From: Pallidibacillus pasinlerensis
GTDB lineage: Bacteria; Bacillota; Bacilli; Bacillales; Caldibacillaceae
DNA length: 64,000 nucleotides
Reading direction: 5' to 3'
Assembly (NCBI RefSeq): GCF_009996845.1
Contig: NZ_JAACYS010000006.1
Coordinates: 1 to 64,000, forward strand
Part shown: positions 9,215 through 17,951 of the stretch, piece after piece
Position numbering within the stretch: position 1 is the stretch's first letter
Layout: each line of letters begins with the position of its first letter
Translations under genes and position numbers: made by a program
The notes under the pieces: model-generated
What the model was told of the DNA's origin: nothing
Database searches by the model: none
Seen by the model: the letters and a program-made list of their open reading frames with translations, nothing else

Positions 9215-10689
9215 GATGTGCAGTATATGTTCGTGTTTCTACCGATAAAGAAGAACAAAAAGATTCCTTAAAATATCAGCAAGAACTGTTTTATAATTAT
9301 ATAGCGGAAAAAGGTTGGGATATTTACAAATTTTATATTGACGTTGAAAGCGGGACGACGGCAAAAAGAGAAGAACTTCAAAAACTTATTGAAGATGCTC
9401 AGAATAAGGAGTTCGATATCATTCTTGCTAAAGAGTTATCACGTCTTGCCCGCAATGGAGAGTTATCCTATAAAATCAAAAACTTATGTGAAAACCAAGG
9501 GATTCACATCATTACATTAGATAATGCAATCAATACATTAACAGGTAACACCCATATGTTTGGCCTTTATGCATGGATGTATGAACAAGAATCTCAAAAC
9601 ACGAGTAATCGTGTGAAAGAGACATTAAAAACTCGTGCAAAAAATGGACTTTTTAAAGGATCAAACCCTCCATATGGGTATGAAGTAAGAGATGGAAAAC
9701 TGTATATCCGTAATGATGAGACACCAAAGATTGTTAAACGAATTTTCAAAGAATATTTGGAAGGAAACGGACGACAAAGTATTGCAAGACGGCTATATAA
9801 CGAGGGAATTCCTACTCCTGCTCAAATAGCTGGAAAAGCAAACGCAGGAGATAAGTGGCATGATTCTACCATTAGATGCATCTTGACAAATCCCCATTAC
9901 GTTGGGGATCTTGTTCAAGGAAGAACAACGACAGTAAGTGTAACAAGTAAAAGAAGAAAAAACGTTCCTAAAGAAAAACAGTTTATTATCAAAAATGCAC
10001 ATGAGCCAATTATATCTAGGGAAACGTTTGATGCTGTCCAAAATCAATTAGAGCAGAGAAGAAAATATATTACAGCACCCAAATTACATCTTTTTACTAA
10101 TGTCCTCTTTTGCGCCGATTGTGGTACAGGTATGTGGTTCCGAAGCAATCGAGACGGATACATTTGTGGGGCTTATGCGCGTCATGGAAAAAAAGCTTGT
10201 ACCGCCCACACAATAAAAGAGGATTTTTTAAAAGAAACAATTCTAAATGACATAAAATCCTTAATTCATCAAATTGACAAAGAGCAATATATAAAGAAGA
10301 TGGAGAGAAAATCGAAAAGTACAAAATCGGATTCTCAAAAGAAAATCAATAAGATTAACAAACAGATGGATGTTTTAAAAAATCGAAAAAGGAAATTCAT
10401 CAACCTGTTAGCTGACGGAATCATTACCAATGAAGAATATCAAGAGAGTATTGAAGCAACGAACAAGGATTTAACTGAATTAATGGAACAGAAAAATGAA
10501 CTTCTTTCATTGATGGAAAGCGAGGATGTAATCGAAACAATTGAAAAGCTCAAAAAGGAATTACTTCAATTCCTACATTTCGATGAATTAACCGAGGATA
10601 TTCTCCATCGACTGATTAATCGAATCGAGGTAAAAGAGGACGGTACACCAATAATTCATTACCGGTTTACCACACCAAAAATTGAATAG
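9211..10689 (+). CDS. Large serine recombinase (site-specific integrase)
   Basis: A 492-residue recombinase that would cut and rejoin DNA at attachment sites through a 5'-phosphoserine link. The N-terminal catalytic domain begins MRCAVYVRVSTDKEEQ, with the nucleophile Ser10. The conserved ELSRLARN stretch follows at about 75. The recombinase domain includes NPPYGYEV and TIRCILTNPHYVG. The zinc ribbon is CADCG...CGAYARHGKKAC (about 300-330), and a long coiled coil lies at about 355-450. All key parts are present. It follows a 56-residue overlapping gene and ends in a terminator. It probably mobilised part of this island. No att site can be identified by eye because the core is only 2-3 bases. 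Confidence 0.9.
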   Translation: MRCAVYVRVSTDKEEQKDSLKYQQELFYNYIAEKGWDIYKFYIDVESGTTAKREELQKLIEDAQNKEFDIILAKELSRLARNGELSYKIKNLCENQGIHIITLDNAINTLTGNTHMFGLYAWMYEQESQNTSNRVKETLKTRAKNGLFKGSNPPYGYEVRDGKLYIRNDETPKIVKRIFKEYLEGNGRQSIARRLYNEGIPTPAQIAGKANAGDKWHDSTIRCILTNPHYVGDLVQGRTTTVSVTSKRRKNVPKEKQFIIKNAHEPIISRETFDAVQNQLEQRRKYITAPKLHLFTNVLFCADCGTGMWFRSNRDGYICGAYARHGKKACTAHTIKEDFLKETILNDIKSLIHQIDKEQYIKKMERKSKSTKSDSQKKINKINKQMDVLKNRKRKFINLLADGIITNEEYQESIEATNKDLTELMEQKNELLSLMESEDVIETIEKLKKELLQFLHFDELTEDILHRLINRIEVKEDGTPIIHYRFTTPKIE

Positions 10690-10723
10690 AGGCAAGAGAG
10701 AAACCTTATCTTGCCTCATTTTT
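10689..10723 (+). terminator. Terminator of the serine recombinase gene
   Basis: Stem GAGGCAAG at 10689-10696 with CTTGCCTC at 10710-10717, followed by ATTTTTTC. Confidence 0.8.
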
Positions 10724-10778
10724 TCATTTTAAAACGATCTGCGAAACGCACTCAACGTGCAACGAGCGGGGTGGATTG

Positions 10779-10976
10779 ATGTCTTTTACATTGTCGGTAG
10801 TCGGAAACACGTCATCGGCACTTTTTGCACTATCGGTAGGCGGGAACATATCCACTGAATTTGCATTAAATAGAGACCTACAACATTCCCCAGAAAAAGT
10901 TGATTTGAGCGGTAAAGAAATAGAGAAGCGATCCTATGGCCACCACCTTGATTATTTGCTTTGGAGACTGATATAA
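10779..10976 (+). CDS. Doubtful 65-residue ORF in a GC-richer patch
   Basis: The ATG at 10779 is preceded by GGGGTGG, a plausible ribosome site. The product has an imperfect 13-residue internal duplication (LSVVGNTSSALFA then LSVGGNISTEFAL), matched by a repeat in the DNA (TCGGTAGTCGG and TCGGTAGGCGG). Its 3' third overlaps the end of the oppositely oriented membrane protein gene. The patch is GC-richer than its neighbours and may be a foreign scar near the recombinase. It may not be a functional gene. No family is recognised. Confidence 0.25.
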   Translation: MSFTLSVVGNTSSALFALSVGGNISTEFALNRDLQHSPEKVDLSGKEIEKRSYGHHLDYLLWRLI

Positions 10977-11522
10977 AACAAAACTCGTGGCTATCCAGAG
11001 TATCAATTCCAAGCTATACTTAATATCAAAATACCAAAATCCAAATACAAAAGCCTGTCTTGAAATAAACATAAACACTATAGATGAAATAGAAATAGCA
11101 ATTATGCCATTCCCTCTTGCATACCAACATATAAAAGCCATAAATGGTGAAATACAGGCCATTATTATCCAAATCATCATATATGATTTAGGAAAAAAGC
11201 CAGCTACAAAAACCGTGTATAAGTAATAGCTACCTACCATACCTACAAAAAACAAAAATACATTTATGGCAGACCTGATAGGTGATTTGCTATATACAGA
11301 TATTAATACTCCAAGGAAAATCCAAACCCCCATGCGAGAAAAGAAGTTTCTTAAATCTAACACTTCTATAAAATAGGGTAATGAATTACTTAGGGTTGTT
11401 TCAAGCATCTTAGAAACTGAGCCTAAAATAACCCCTGCGATAAATATTAAAGTTGAATATAAAAATTTCCTTGATAGCGATATACTAATTGGTCTTCGAA
11501 TTTTATTTAAGAAATCTTTCAT
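10878..11522 (-). CDS. Multi-pass membrane protein of unknown function
   Basis: A 214-residue protein with about six to seven hydrophobic helices (for example FLYSTLIFIAGVILG, VWIFLGVLISVY, INVFLFFVGMVGSYYLY, LILWIATSFVLY). It has a basic N-terminus (MKDFLNKIRRPIS) and ends in FFWGML. The ATG at 11522 follows GGGAGAG. It is the last gene of the minus-strand cluster 14373-10878, after a 146-base gap that may hold its own promoter. No family is recognised. A membrane partner or effector for the upstream genes is only a contextual guess. Confidence 0.6.
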   Translation of the reverse strand: MKDFLNKIRRPISISLSRKFLYSTLIFIAGVILGSVSKMLETTLSNSLPYFIEVLDLRNFFSRMGVWIFLGVLISVYSKSPIRSAINVFLFFVGMVGSYYLYTVFVAGFFPKSYMMIWIIMACISPFMAFICWYARGNGIIAISISSIVFMFISRQAFVFGFWYFDIKYSLELILWIATSFVLYQSPKQIIKVVAIGSLLYFFTAQINFFWGML

Positions 11523-11668
11523 TTATTCTCTCCCGAAAAAATCCTTATTTCATATTTTTCTATCAAACCACGGCATAAGATGTAAATAATTCGCTTTCTA
11601 AATAAGAATTTATGCCTAGTCTGAATAATAATTGTACACCCTTAAGCCACCTGAATTTGCTATGTATA

Positions 11669-12250
11669 TTAGTATTTGCGCCTTTTCATATCATCTTCGT
11701 AGGCGGCTAGAATACGTTGATATTCTTTTGGGTCATCATTCTCACAGTCAAGTTTTATCACTCGATCCACGATAGGCTCTAAAGAATCCGGGTTGTACCA
11801 AGGTTCTTTAATTGTAAGATATATAATCTTTTTTGTCTTTTGACGTTGGGCCATTTCTTTCAGCATCTGAATCTCTTTTTCATTTTTTGTTACACTTTGA
11901 ATTGGCCATATAATCATAAAGTCAAATGCATAATGATCGTATTTTTCACTATTACTTTTCGTGGTTAGATTATCAAAGTAAATTATAAGATTTGATAATT
12001 TCATTCCTTGTCCATATTTCTTCGGTACATTAACTTTATATAGTTCCGCCCATCGAAAAAAATTCTCCATTCCATCTTTTGTTGTATGAATTAAATTAAT
12101 CAGCCCTTTCAAGTTTCCTTGAGCGTTCAAGGCTTTAAGAAGAGTCTGATGTTTTTCCTTGTCAGCAATACCCCGTAGCAATAATGTTTTATCTGTTTCA
12201 TTGTTCAAGAAATCAATAATCTGATCATATGCATTTTTTACGTCGGACAT
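11669..12250 (-). CDS. Unknown protein resembling a P-loop-less RecA-like fold (193 residues)
   Basis: The start is taken as the ATG at 12250, six bases after AAGGGGTG. The protein alternates predicted strands and helices: TLLLRGIADKEKHQTLLKAL, GLINLIHTT, NLIIYFDNL, DFMIIWPI, KKIIYLTI, RVIKLDCEND. This rhythm resembles RecA/AAA-type nucleotide-binding domains, but the position expected for a Walker A loop reads RGIADKEKHQT, without GxxxxGK. It may be a degenerate ATPase-like or regulatory subunit. That is inference from pattern only. It lies 27 bases downstream of the 304-residue gene, so the two are probably cotranscribed. Confidence 0.55.
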   Translation of the reverse strand: MSDVKNAYDQIIDFLNNETDKTLLLRGIADKEKHQTLLKALNAQGNLKGLINLIHTTKDGMENFFRWAELYKVNVPKKYGQGMKLSNLIIYFDNLTTKSNSEKYDHYAFDFMIIWPIQSVTKNEKEIQMLKEMAQRQKTKKIIYLTIKEPWYNPDSLEPIVDRVIKLDCENDDPKEYQRILAAYEDDMKRRKY

Positions 12251-12277
12251 ATTATTCACCCCTTCATTTAAAAATCA

Positions 12278-13192
12278 CTATTTGTTTTTTGAATATACCC
12301 AAAATAAAATGCTATCTGTTAGTCTCAAACAAAAGAGTGCATCTTCAATTGTTGGAGATTCAATAGTATTCTCATTCCTATGGGTTCCATAATCAGACAT
12401 CATAGAATAAATCATATAAATCGTTTTTGTCTTTGTCAGCTTTCCATCTTTATTTTCATTAAAAAAATCTGCTAAATCTTCTTTTTTCAGATCTGATTTA
12501 AGAGCCCTATCTAAGTCAGCAACCGTTGCTGTTTCACTGTCTCCGCTAGTGTTAAATACACCTCTCATCCACTTTGCGAAATTTTCAGTCCCCTTATATT
12601 TTGAAAATATACTTACAATACTTGTCCTACATGATTCAATACAAGCTCCTGAATGCCCCTGTGTATAAGCATCAATAGCAGATTTGTAAGCATCATATAC
12701 TTCTTTATGGTTATTTTTTATCCATGACTCAACAGAAAACATCTCACTTACTCTGGAAAAGTCGCTTTCCATACAAGCAGAAACTTTAACTTTATCAAAT
12801 TCAATGGCTATACTTAACCCTAAAATTTCGTATAGTTTAGCTAGCTCTTCAAAATCTTCATTGCTATCTTCAGAAATCCATCTTACATTGAAGGATTTAG
12901 TTATTTCTTTTAGCAGATTGATAATATCTTCATGCCTATTTTCCTTATACAAATCCGAGAAAATACTATCTAAACCTAGAAACACATCGTATTCCTCGTT
13001 ATTATTCTCAAATTTGTGTGCATAGCCTTGATTGTAGAAATACGGCACTAGGTAATCCATATATTTTTCATAAAGATCATTAAGTCCAACGCATTTTAAT
13101 CTAGCCTTAAATTCTGAATTTTTCCTTATAAAAAAGCCTGGTCTACTAAGAATTTCCGCAATTTTTGAAAGAATTATTTCTTTATCATTCAT
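12278..13192 (-). CDS. Unknown helical protein with an abortive-infection/HEPN-like C-terminal domain
   Basis: A 304-residue, largely helical protein. The C-terminal third has the pattern SDYGTHRNE, about ten residues, IEDALFCLRLTDSILFWVYS. This resembles the end of Abi_C- and HEPN-type domains in abortive-infection and toxin proteins, where a short polar G-x-H motif precedes a helix pair. An earlier stretch, AYTQGHSGACIESCRTSIVSIF, fits the same helical bundle. The canonical Rx4-6H motif cannot be assigned with certainty. The ATG at 13192 follows GGGGTGAA. It is the middle gene of a compact minus-strand cluster. A defence role is plausible but inferred. Confidence 0.55.
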   Translation of the reverse strand: MNDKEIILSKIAEILSRPGFFIRKNSEFKARLKCVGLNDLYEKYMDYLVPYFYNQGYAHKFENNNEEYDVFLGLDSIFSDLYKENRHEDIINLLKEITKSFNVRWISEDSNEDFEELAKLYEILGLSIAIEFDKVKVSACMESDFSRVSEMFSVESWIKNNHKEVYDAYKSAIDAYTQGHSGACIESCRTSIVSIFSKYKGTENFAKWMRGVFNTSGDSETATVADLDRALKSDLKKEDLADFFNENKDGKLTKTKTIYMIYSMMSDYGTHRNENTIESPTIEDALFCLRLTDSILFWVYSKNK

Positions 13193-13218
13193 TTTTTCAC
13201 CCCATTAATGTTTAATAT

Positions 13219-14055
13219 CTATTGCTTTTTCAAAGCAGGTAACACCATTTCTAAATACTCCTGCCAGTAATCATTATCGCCTTCCATGTCATGAAGCCAA
13301 TAGTACATAAACAGTATTTCAAATTCTTGCTTTTTTCCTTTTGTAAAGGATTTTTTCGGCATCTTTCTATATAGTGAATCTAGGTTAAAGAGGTTACTTT
13401 TCTGCTTATAATCGTAATCGTACTTCCTCCAAGTATATTGACTCTTCTTTCTATGTGTTGACGGCCAAACATCCTCGTTGTCATAAAAACTATTTATCCA
13501 ACTATAGGCAAAGGCAAGAAGATTAACCTGATACTTTGCCCAGGTTTTATCGATCCAATCAGTTATTTCTTCTGTTATTGATGGCATTCCGAAATTAAAC
13601 CTTTGTTCGCTTTCTACCCTATGATAGTCTTTTATAAAAAGAAAAAGAAACTCTGTTTGGTCCTTAAGAAACGGAAACTTTTTAATTAGTTGCGAATAGC
13701 AATCATAGGAAGCATTTCTAAATTCACTATCAGTACTATACAGAAAGAAAAACTCATTCTCCTTCATGATGTTTCCAATGTACCTATGTATTTGCTTCCC
13801 ATACTCATTATAAATACTAACAGCCCATTCTCTAACTTCAGGATCATACTCTCTTAGCTGCTTACGATATTTCTCTAATTTTTCATTATGGAGTACTGTT
13901 TTTTCCTCAGCTTCCGTTATATTCAGATAGTTGTTGAAATACTCAAATACATAATCAACACAGATTTTCATATTTTGTGCACGCGCATCAATGTCAAATT
14001 CATTGAGTTTATCTTCCTTTTTCCTTCGTGCAATGTATTCCTCAATGGTCAGCAT
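13219..14055 (-). CDS. Unknown soluble protein (278 residues) in the island cluster
   Basis: The ATG at 14055 follows GAGGTGG. The product is acidic-basic mixed, mainly helical and rich in Tyr, Trp and Phe (for example FEYFNNYLNITEAEE, YTWRKYDYDYKQK, FMYYWLHDMEGDNDYW). It has no membrane segment and no recognisable catalytic motif. It lies 26 bases upstream of the HEPN-like gene and 72 bases downstream of the DUF1413 gene. The uniform orientation suggests one operon. No family is recognised. Confidence 0.55.
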   Translation of the reverse strand: MLTIEEYIARRKKEDKLNEFDIDARAQNMKICVDYVFEYFNNYLNITEAEEKTVLHNEKLEKYRKQLREYDPEVREWAVSIYNEYGKQIHRYIGNIMKENEFFFLYSTDSEFRNASYDCYSQLIKKFPFLKDQTEFLFLFIKDYHRVESEQRFNFGMPSITEEITDWIDKTWAKYQVNLLAFAYSWINSFYDNEDVWPSTHRKKSQYTWRKYDYDYKQKSNLFNLDSLYRKMPKKSFTKGKKQEFEILFMYYWLHDMEGDNDYWQEYLEMVLPALKKQ

Positions 14056-14127
14056 TCTTTCACCACCTCTCGCATGTGATTTTGCTATTCTTAGGAAGAT
14101 TAATATAAAGCCAATAAATCATTTCGG

Positions 14128-14373
14128 CTAGTATCTAGAGTTAATCTTTTTATATCTCTGCTGATTAGATGAAGTCTTTTCAATAGCCTTTATATTACCT
14201 TCCATTTTATTTACGTAGTTTAAAAATAAAGTCCCAAGCAGAAGTCGATCCTTTCTGGGTATTCTATTCCATACATAACCCTTGAACAGGTCTTTAACAA
14301 GAAAGACTTCACCTTCATTCAAGTTTTCAGTTTCCTTAATAGCTTCTTCTAGTAGCTCATTAACATCACTCAT
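14128..14373 (-). CDS. DUF1413-family small protein
   Basis: 81 residues. The central block GEVFLVKDLFKGYVWNRI, then RLLLGTLFLNYV, matches the DUF1413 pattern (F-x-LKDLF, W, LG-x-x-F). These small proteins are common in mobile elements and phages of Firmicutes and have no proven function. A transcription-related role has been supposed from their size and context. The ATG at 14373 follows AAGGAGATG. The leader contains AT-rich inverted repeats around AACAAT at 14390-14420 that could be an operator. It is the first gene of the five-gene cluster. Confidence 0.65.
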   Translation of the reverse strand: MSDVNELLEEAIKETENLNEGEVFLVKDLFKGYVWNRIPRKDRLLLGTLFLNYVNKMEGNIKAIEKTSSNQQRYKKINSRY

Positions 14374-14457
14374 GTTGTCATCTCCTTATCAATAACAATA
14401 TCAACAACATTGTTAATAAGATTATATGCCTTTTACCAATTCCAGTCAATAAAAAGA

Positions 14458-14497
14458 AAACCACCAATCAAGAGAATATATCTCCTGAATGGTGGTC
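14458..14497 (-). terminator. Terminator of the split serine recombinase gene
   Basis: On the minus strand ACCACCATTCAGGAGA pairs with TCTCTTGATTGGTGGT with few mismatches, followed by TTTTCTTTTT. Confidence 0.75.
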
Positions 14498-14514
14498 ATT
14501 TATGAAGGCTATGT

Positions 14515-16079
14515 TTATACATCTACTTCTACACCAGATTTAAATTCAATAGTTAGTTTATCATCATAGACCGTTATTTTCTCTATAAGTCTCCTTACTA
14601 GTTGCTCATCATACTCCTCAAGGAGGGTGGATTGTTCATTAAGGAATTTTTCCATCTCTTCTAGTCTTTGCTTGGAACCCTTTTTGCCTGCTTCTTCTGC
14701 TAAAGCCTTATGTCTTTCCTCTCTGAGCCTGTATATCTCATCGGCTATATCGTTATAATCTTCTTTGGAATTGGCCAGTCTCAAAAGGTCTTTTTGTAAT
14801 TCCTCTAGCTTTTTATCTATCTCGGAAACAATATTATTGTCTGTTTCACTTATCACTGTTTCTATATTTTCCTTTAAGATTGTTAAAAAGCCATCCTTTT
14901 GCCCTATTAGTTTATTAATTGCATCCACCGTAGCAAGGCCTATCATATCCTCCAGCACGGTTCGGGAATGACAAGTTAACCCTGTATTCTCAAGTCTACT
15001 GACGCATCTCCAAACAATTGATTTTTTACCTCGGTTATTCCAATGAACTCTACGGTATATTTCGCCACACTCACCACAGAAGATAATTTGCGAAAATACA
15101 TGATTTGAACTAAAGTTTCTTTTCTTTCCACTAGTACTTATATGTCCTCTACTTCTACGAACTAACTCTTCTTGTACCTGCATGAAAATTTCACGCGGGA
15201 TAATGGCTTCATGGTTATTCTCTACATAATACTGAGGTACGATTCCGTTATTCACAACCCTCTTTTTTGTAAGAAAATCTACCGTATAAGTTTTTTGGAG
15301 CAATGCATCACCAATGTATTTTTCATTGCTTAATATTTTCCTTATAGTACTGGTATGCCACCTTTTTTCCCCGCTCCCGTAAGTATGCCATCAGCTTCAA
15401 GTCCTTTTTTGATTTTATCCATACTTGAGCCTTCAAGATACTCTCGGTAAATCCTTTTGACTATTTCAGCTTCCTCCGGTACAATTACTAATCGCTTATT
15501 TTCATCTTTGGTATATCCTAAAAACCTAGAACAATTGACCATTACCTCTCCCTGTTGGTATCGGTATTGATAGCCAAGCTTTACATTCTGGCTTAATGAC
15601 TGGCTCTCTTGTTGCGCTAAGGATGCCATAATGGTAAGCATAATTTCACCTTTGGCATCCAGTGTATTGATATTTTCTTTCTCAAAATATACCGCAACAT
15701 TTTTATCTTTAAGTTTTCTGATGTATTGTAGACAGTCCAAGGTATTTCTAGCAGATCGGCTTATTGATTTGGTAATAACCATATCAATTTTCCCAGCCAT
15801 GCACTCATCAATCATTCGATTAAATTCGTCGCGATTTTTTGTATTTGTGCCTCTGATACCATCATCAGCAAAGATCCCTGCAAATTCCCACTCTGAATTC
15901 TTCTTAATAAACTCTGTATAGTGTTCAATCTGCACTTCGTAACTACTAGCCTGCTCATCACTATCTGTAGAAACTCGGCAATAAGCAGCGACCCGAAGTT
16001 TTGGTGTTTCATCTTCTTTTCGGCTGTTGCCTACACGTTTAATTGCAGGTATAATCATTACATTTTTATTAACTGCCAT
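14515..16079 (-). pseudogene. Second large serine recombinase, split by a frameshift
   Basis: The 5' part (16079-15342) encodes the catalytic domain [13 protein letters not shown] (nucleophile Ser), KSISRSARN and the start of the recombinase domain, then stops after [14 protein letters not shown]. In the next frame the sequence continues as [26 protein letters not shown] and on to 14515. That part carries the zinc ribbon (FCGECGEIYRR...C...C) and a coiled coil. One A missing from the run at 15363-15368 (T6 on the plus strand) explains the break. The ATG at 16079 follows AGGTG. The rejoined protein would be about 520 residues, normal for the family. It may be a true pseudogene, a slippage-prone gene or a sequence error. 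Confidence 0.8.
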
Positions 16080-16278
16080 CTTGCTGCACCTCACTTTCTA
16101 TTAAGATGTATACATATTCAGCTTGTGTAAAAGGATTTGTATACTTCTGAATTACTTGTCCTATGGTATCTTTTTAATTATCTATCCTGCCTTCTCAACC
16201 CCAATAAAAAATCTAACCTATCAACTCAACCCCTATCACTTTCATGGTAGTTGACATGTTTCCTCAAAGAATAAAAAT

Positions 16279-16347
16279 AAGGGTTTCCCGACATTAACGT
16301 CCTCGACAAAGATGTCATGAGAAAAATTCAATGTCAGGAAACCCTTT
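16279..16347. terminator. Bidirectional terminator between the island and rlmCD
   Basis: Arms AAGGGTTTCCCGACATT (16279-16295) and AATGTCAGGAAACCCTT (16330-16346) pair with one mismatch. A/T-rich flanks on both sides allow termination of rlmCD on the minus strand. It marks the chromosomal side of the island boundary. Confidence 0.75.
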
Positions 16348-16370
16348 ATCTATAAGTGCTTAAAGTATCT

Positions 16371-17747
16371 TTATTTCTCAACCCTTGACATCAATACCAC
16401 GCACTCCACATGTGAGGTATGCGGAAACATATCCACCGGCTGGACTTCTATTGTTTTATATCCCCCATCTTCCAAGATTCGTAAATCCCTTGCGAGGGTC
16501 GATGGGTTACAGCTAACGTAAACTACTTTTTTCGGTTTCATTTCAATAATCGTTTTTAATAATGATTCGTCGCAACCTTTCCTTGGTGGATCAACGACTA
16601 GGACATCGGCTTGAATCCCTTTTTCTGCCCATTTTGGAATGACCGTCTCAGATTCACCAACTTCAAATTCCACATTTGTCATCCCATTTAATTTTGCGTT
16701 TTTCCGCGCATCATCAATCGCTTCCGGTACAATTTCTACACCATATACTTTTTTCGCCTTTTGTGCTAAAAATAATGAAATCGTCCCAATTCCACAGTAT
16801 GCATCAATCACTATTTCTTCACCAGATAAATCGGCATATTCTAATGCTTTATCATATAATACCTTCGTTTGGACAGGATTTACTTGATAAAAAGATAATG
16901 GTGAAATCCTGAACTTAACATCACCAATTTTATCGTAAATCACTTCTTCCCCCCAAAGTAGTTTCGTCTTTTTCCCTAAAATGACATTCGTCTTCTCTGA
17001 ATTTATATTTTGTACGATGGATTTTACTTTCGGCAACCGCGCCACTAATTTTTCAACAATCTCATCTTTATTCGGTAACTTTTCCGTGCGCGTAATTAGG
17101 ACGACCATTAATTCTCCAGTTTGCTTACCGTAGCGAGCCATTATATTTCGTAAAATTCCTGTATGATTCTTTTCATCATAAGCTTGGATTTTAAATTCGT
17201 TACAAACTTCTTTTACAACTTGAATTGCATCATTTACCTCTTTCATTTGAATAACACTTTCATCCGTTGGAACGATTTCATGGGATCTCGGCTTATAAAA
17301 TCCAGAAATTAGTTTCCCGTTCTTTTCACCGACAGGCTCTTGTGCTTTGTTCCGGTAATGCCACGGGTTATCCATTCCGATAATAGGATGAACCTTTACA
17401 TCCTCAAGCCCACCAATGCGAACTAACACTTGTTCAACATGATTTTGTTTAAATTTTAACTGCCCATCATAAGTCATATGATGAATTTGGCAGCCGCCAT
17501 ATTTATGTTCTTCCTCTTTCGGAATATCAACGCGAACTGGACTTCGTTCTATAATGTTAATTAGTTCGCCATGAGCATAATTCTTTTTTGCTTTAACGAC
17601 TTTGACTGTCGCTTTTTCACCAGGTAACCCATTTGGAACAAATATAGGGTAACCATCCAATTTCGCTACTCCTTGTCCTTGATGAGTCAAATCTACAAAT
17701 TCTATATCAATTAAGTCATTTACCTTTACAGGCGCTTTTTGCTTCAT
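16371..17747 (-). CDS. rlmCD: 23S rRNA (uracil-5-)-methyltransferase, RlmCD/YefA type
   Basis: A TrmA/RumA-family enzyme that makes m5U in 23S rRNA with AdoMet; the B. subtilis orthologue modifies both U747 and U1939. It has an N-terminal TRAM domain ([21 protein letters not shown]), the AdoMet motif [24 protein letters not shown], and the catalytic [11 protein letters not shown] with its nucleophilic Cys. The Fe-S region usual in the family (several Cys before CGGC) is reduced here to KYGGCQIHH, with a single Cys. The start is chosen at the ATG 17747, after AGGTGAATGAA; an upstream ATG at 17762 lacks a ribosome site. It follows dgkB as in B. subtilis. Confidence 0.9.
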   Translation of the reverse strand: MKQKAPVKVNDLIDIEFVDLTHQGQGVAKLDGYPIFVPNGLPGEKATVKVVKAKKNYAHGELINIIERSPVRVDIPKEEEHKYGGCQIHHMTYDGQLKFKQNHVEQVLVRIGGLEDVKVHPIIGMDNPWHYRNKAQEPVGEKNGKLISGFYKPRSHEIVPTDESVIQMKEVNDAIQVVKEVCNEFKIQAYDEKNHTGILRNIMARYGKQTGELMVVLITRTEKLPNKDEIVEKLVARLPKVKSIVQNINSEKTNVILGKKTKLLWGEEVIYDKIGDVKFRISPLSFYQVNPVQTKVLYDKALEYADLSGEEIVIDAYCGIGTISLFLAQKAKKVYGVEIVPEAIDDARKNAKLNGMTNVEFEVGESETVIPKWAEKGIQADVLVVDPPRKGCDESLLKTIIEMKPKKVVYVSCNPSTLARDLRILEDGGYKTIEVQPVDMFPHTSHVECVVLMSRVEK

Positions 17748-17901
17748 TTCATTCACCTTCATCTGTTAAAAATTCCGTTATGGTGTTATAGTCAACAACT
17801 TTCATTATACATTGTTTACTATTTTGAGAAAAAATCCTCTTTAAAAAACTACACAAAGTTGTAAAATGCACTAGGGTTTGTGGCTGATTTTTTTCAAAAT
17901 A

Positions 17902-17951
17902 AAAAAGGGCTTACCCATCCACATAAGTGGTAAGGGGGAAGAGCCCTTTTA
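17902..17951 (-). terminator. Terminator of dgkB
   Basis: AAAAGGGCTTACC pairs with GGTAAG and AGCCCTTTT (outer GGGCT with AGCCC), followed by TTTTTT on the minus strand. It overlaps the last bases of dgkB. Confidence 0.75.
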
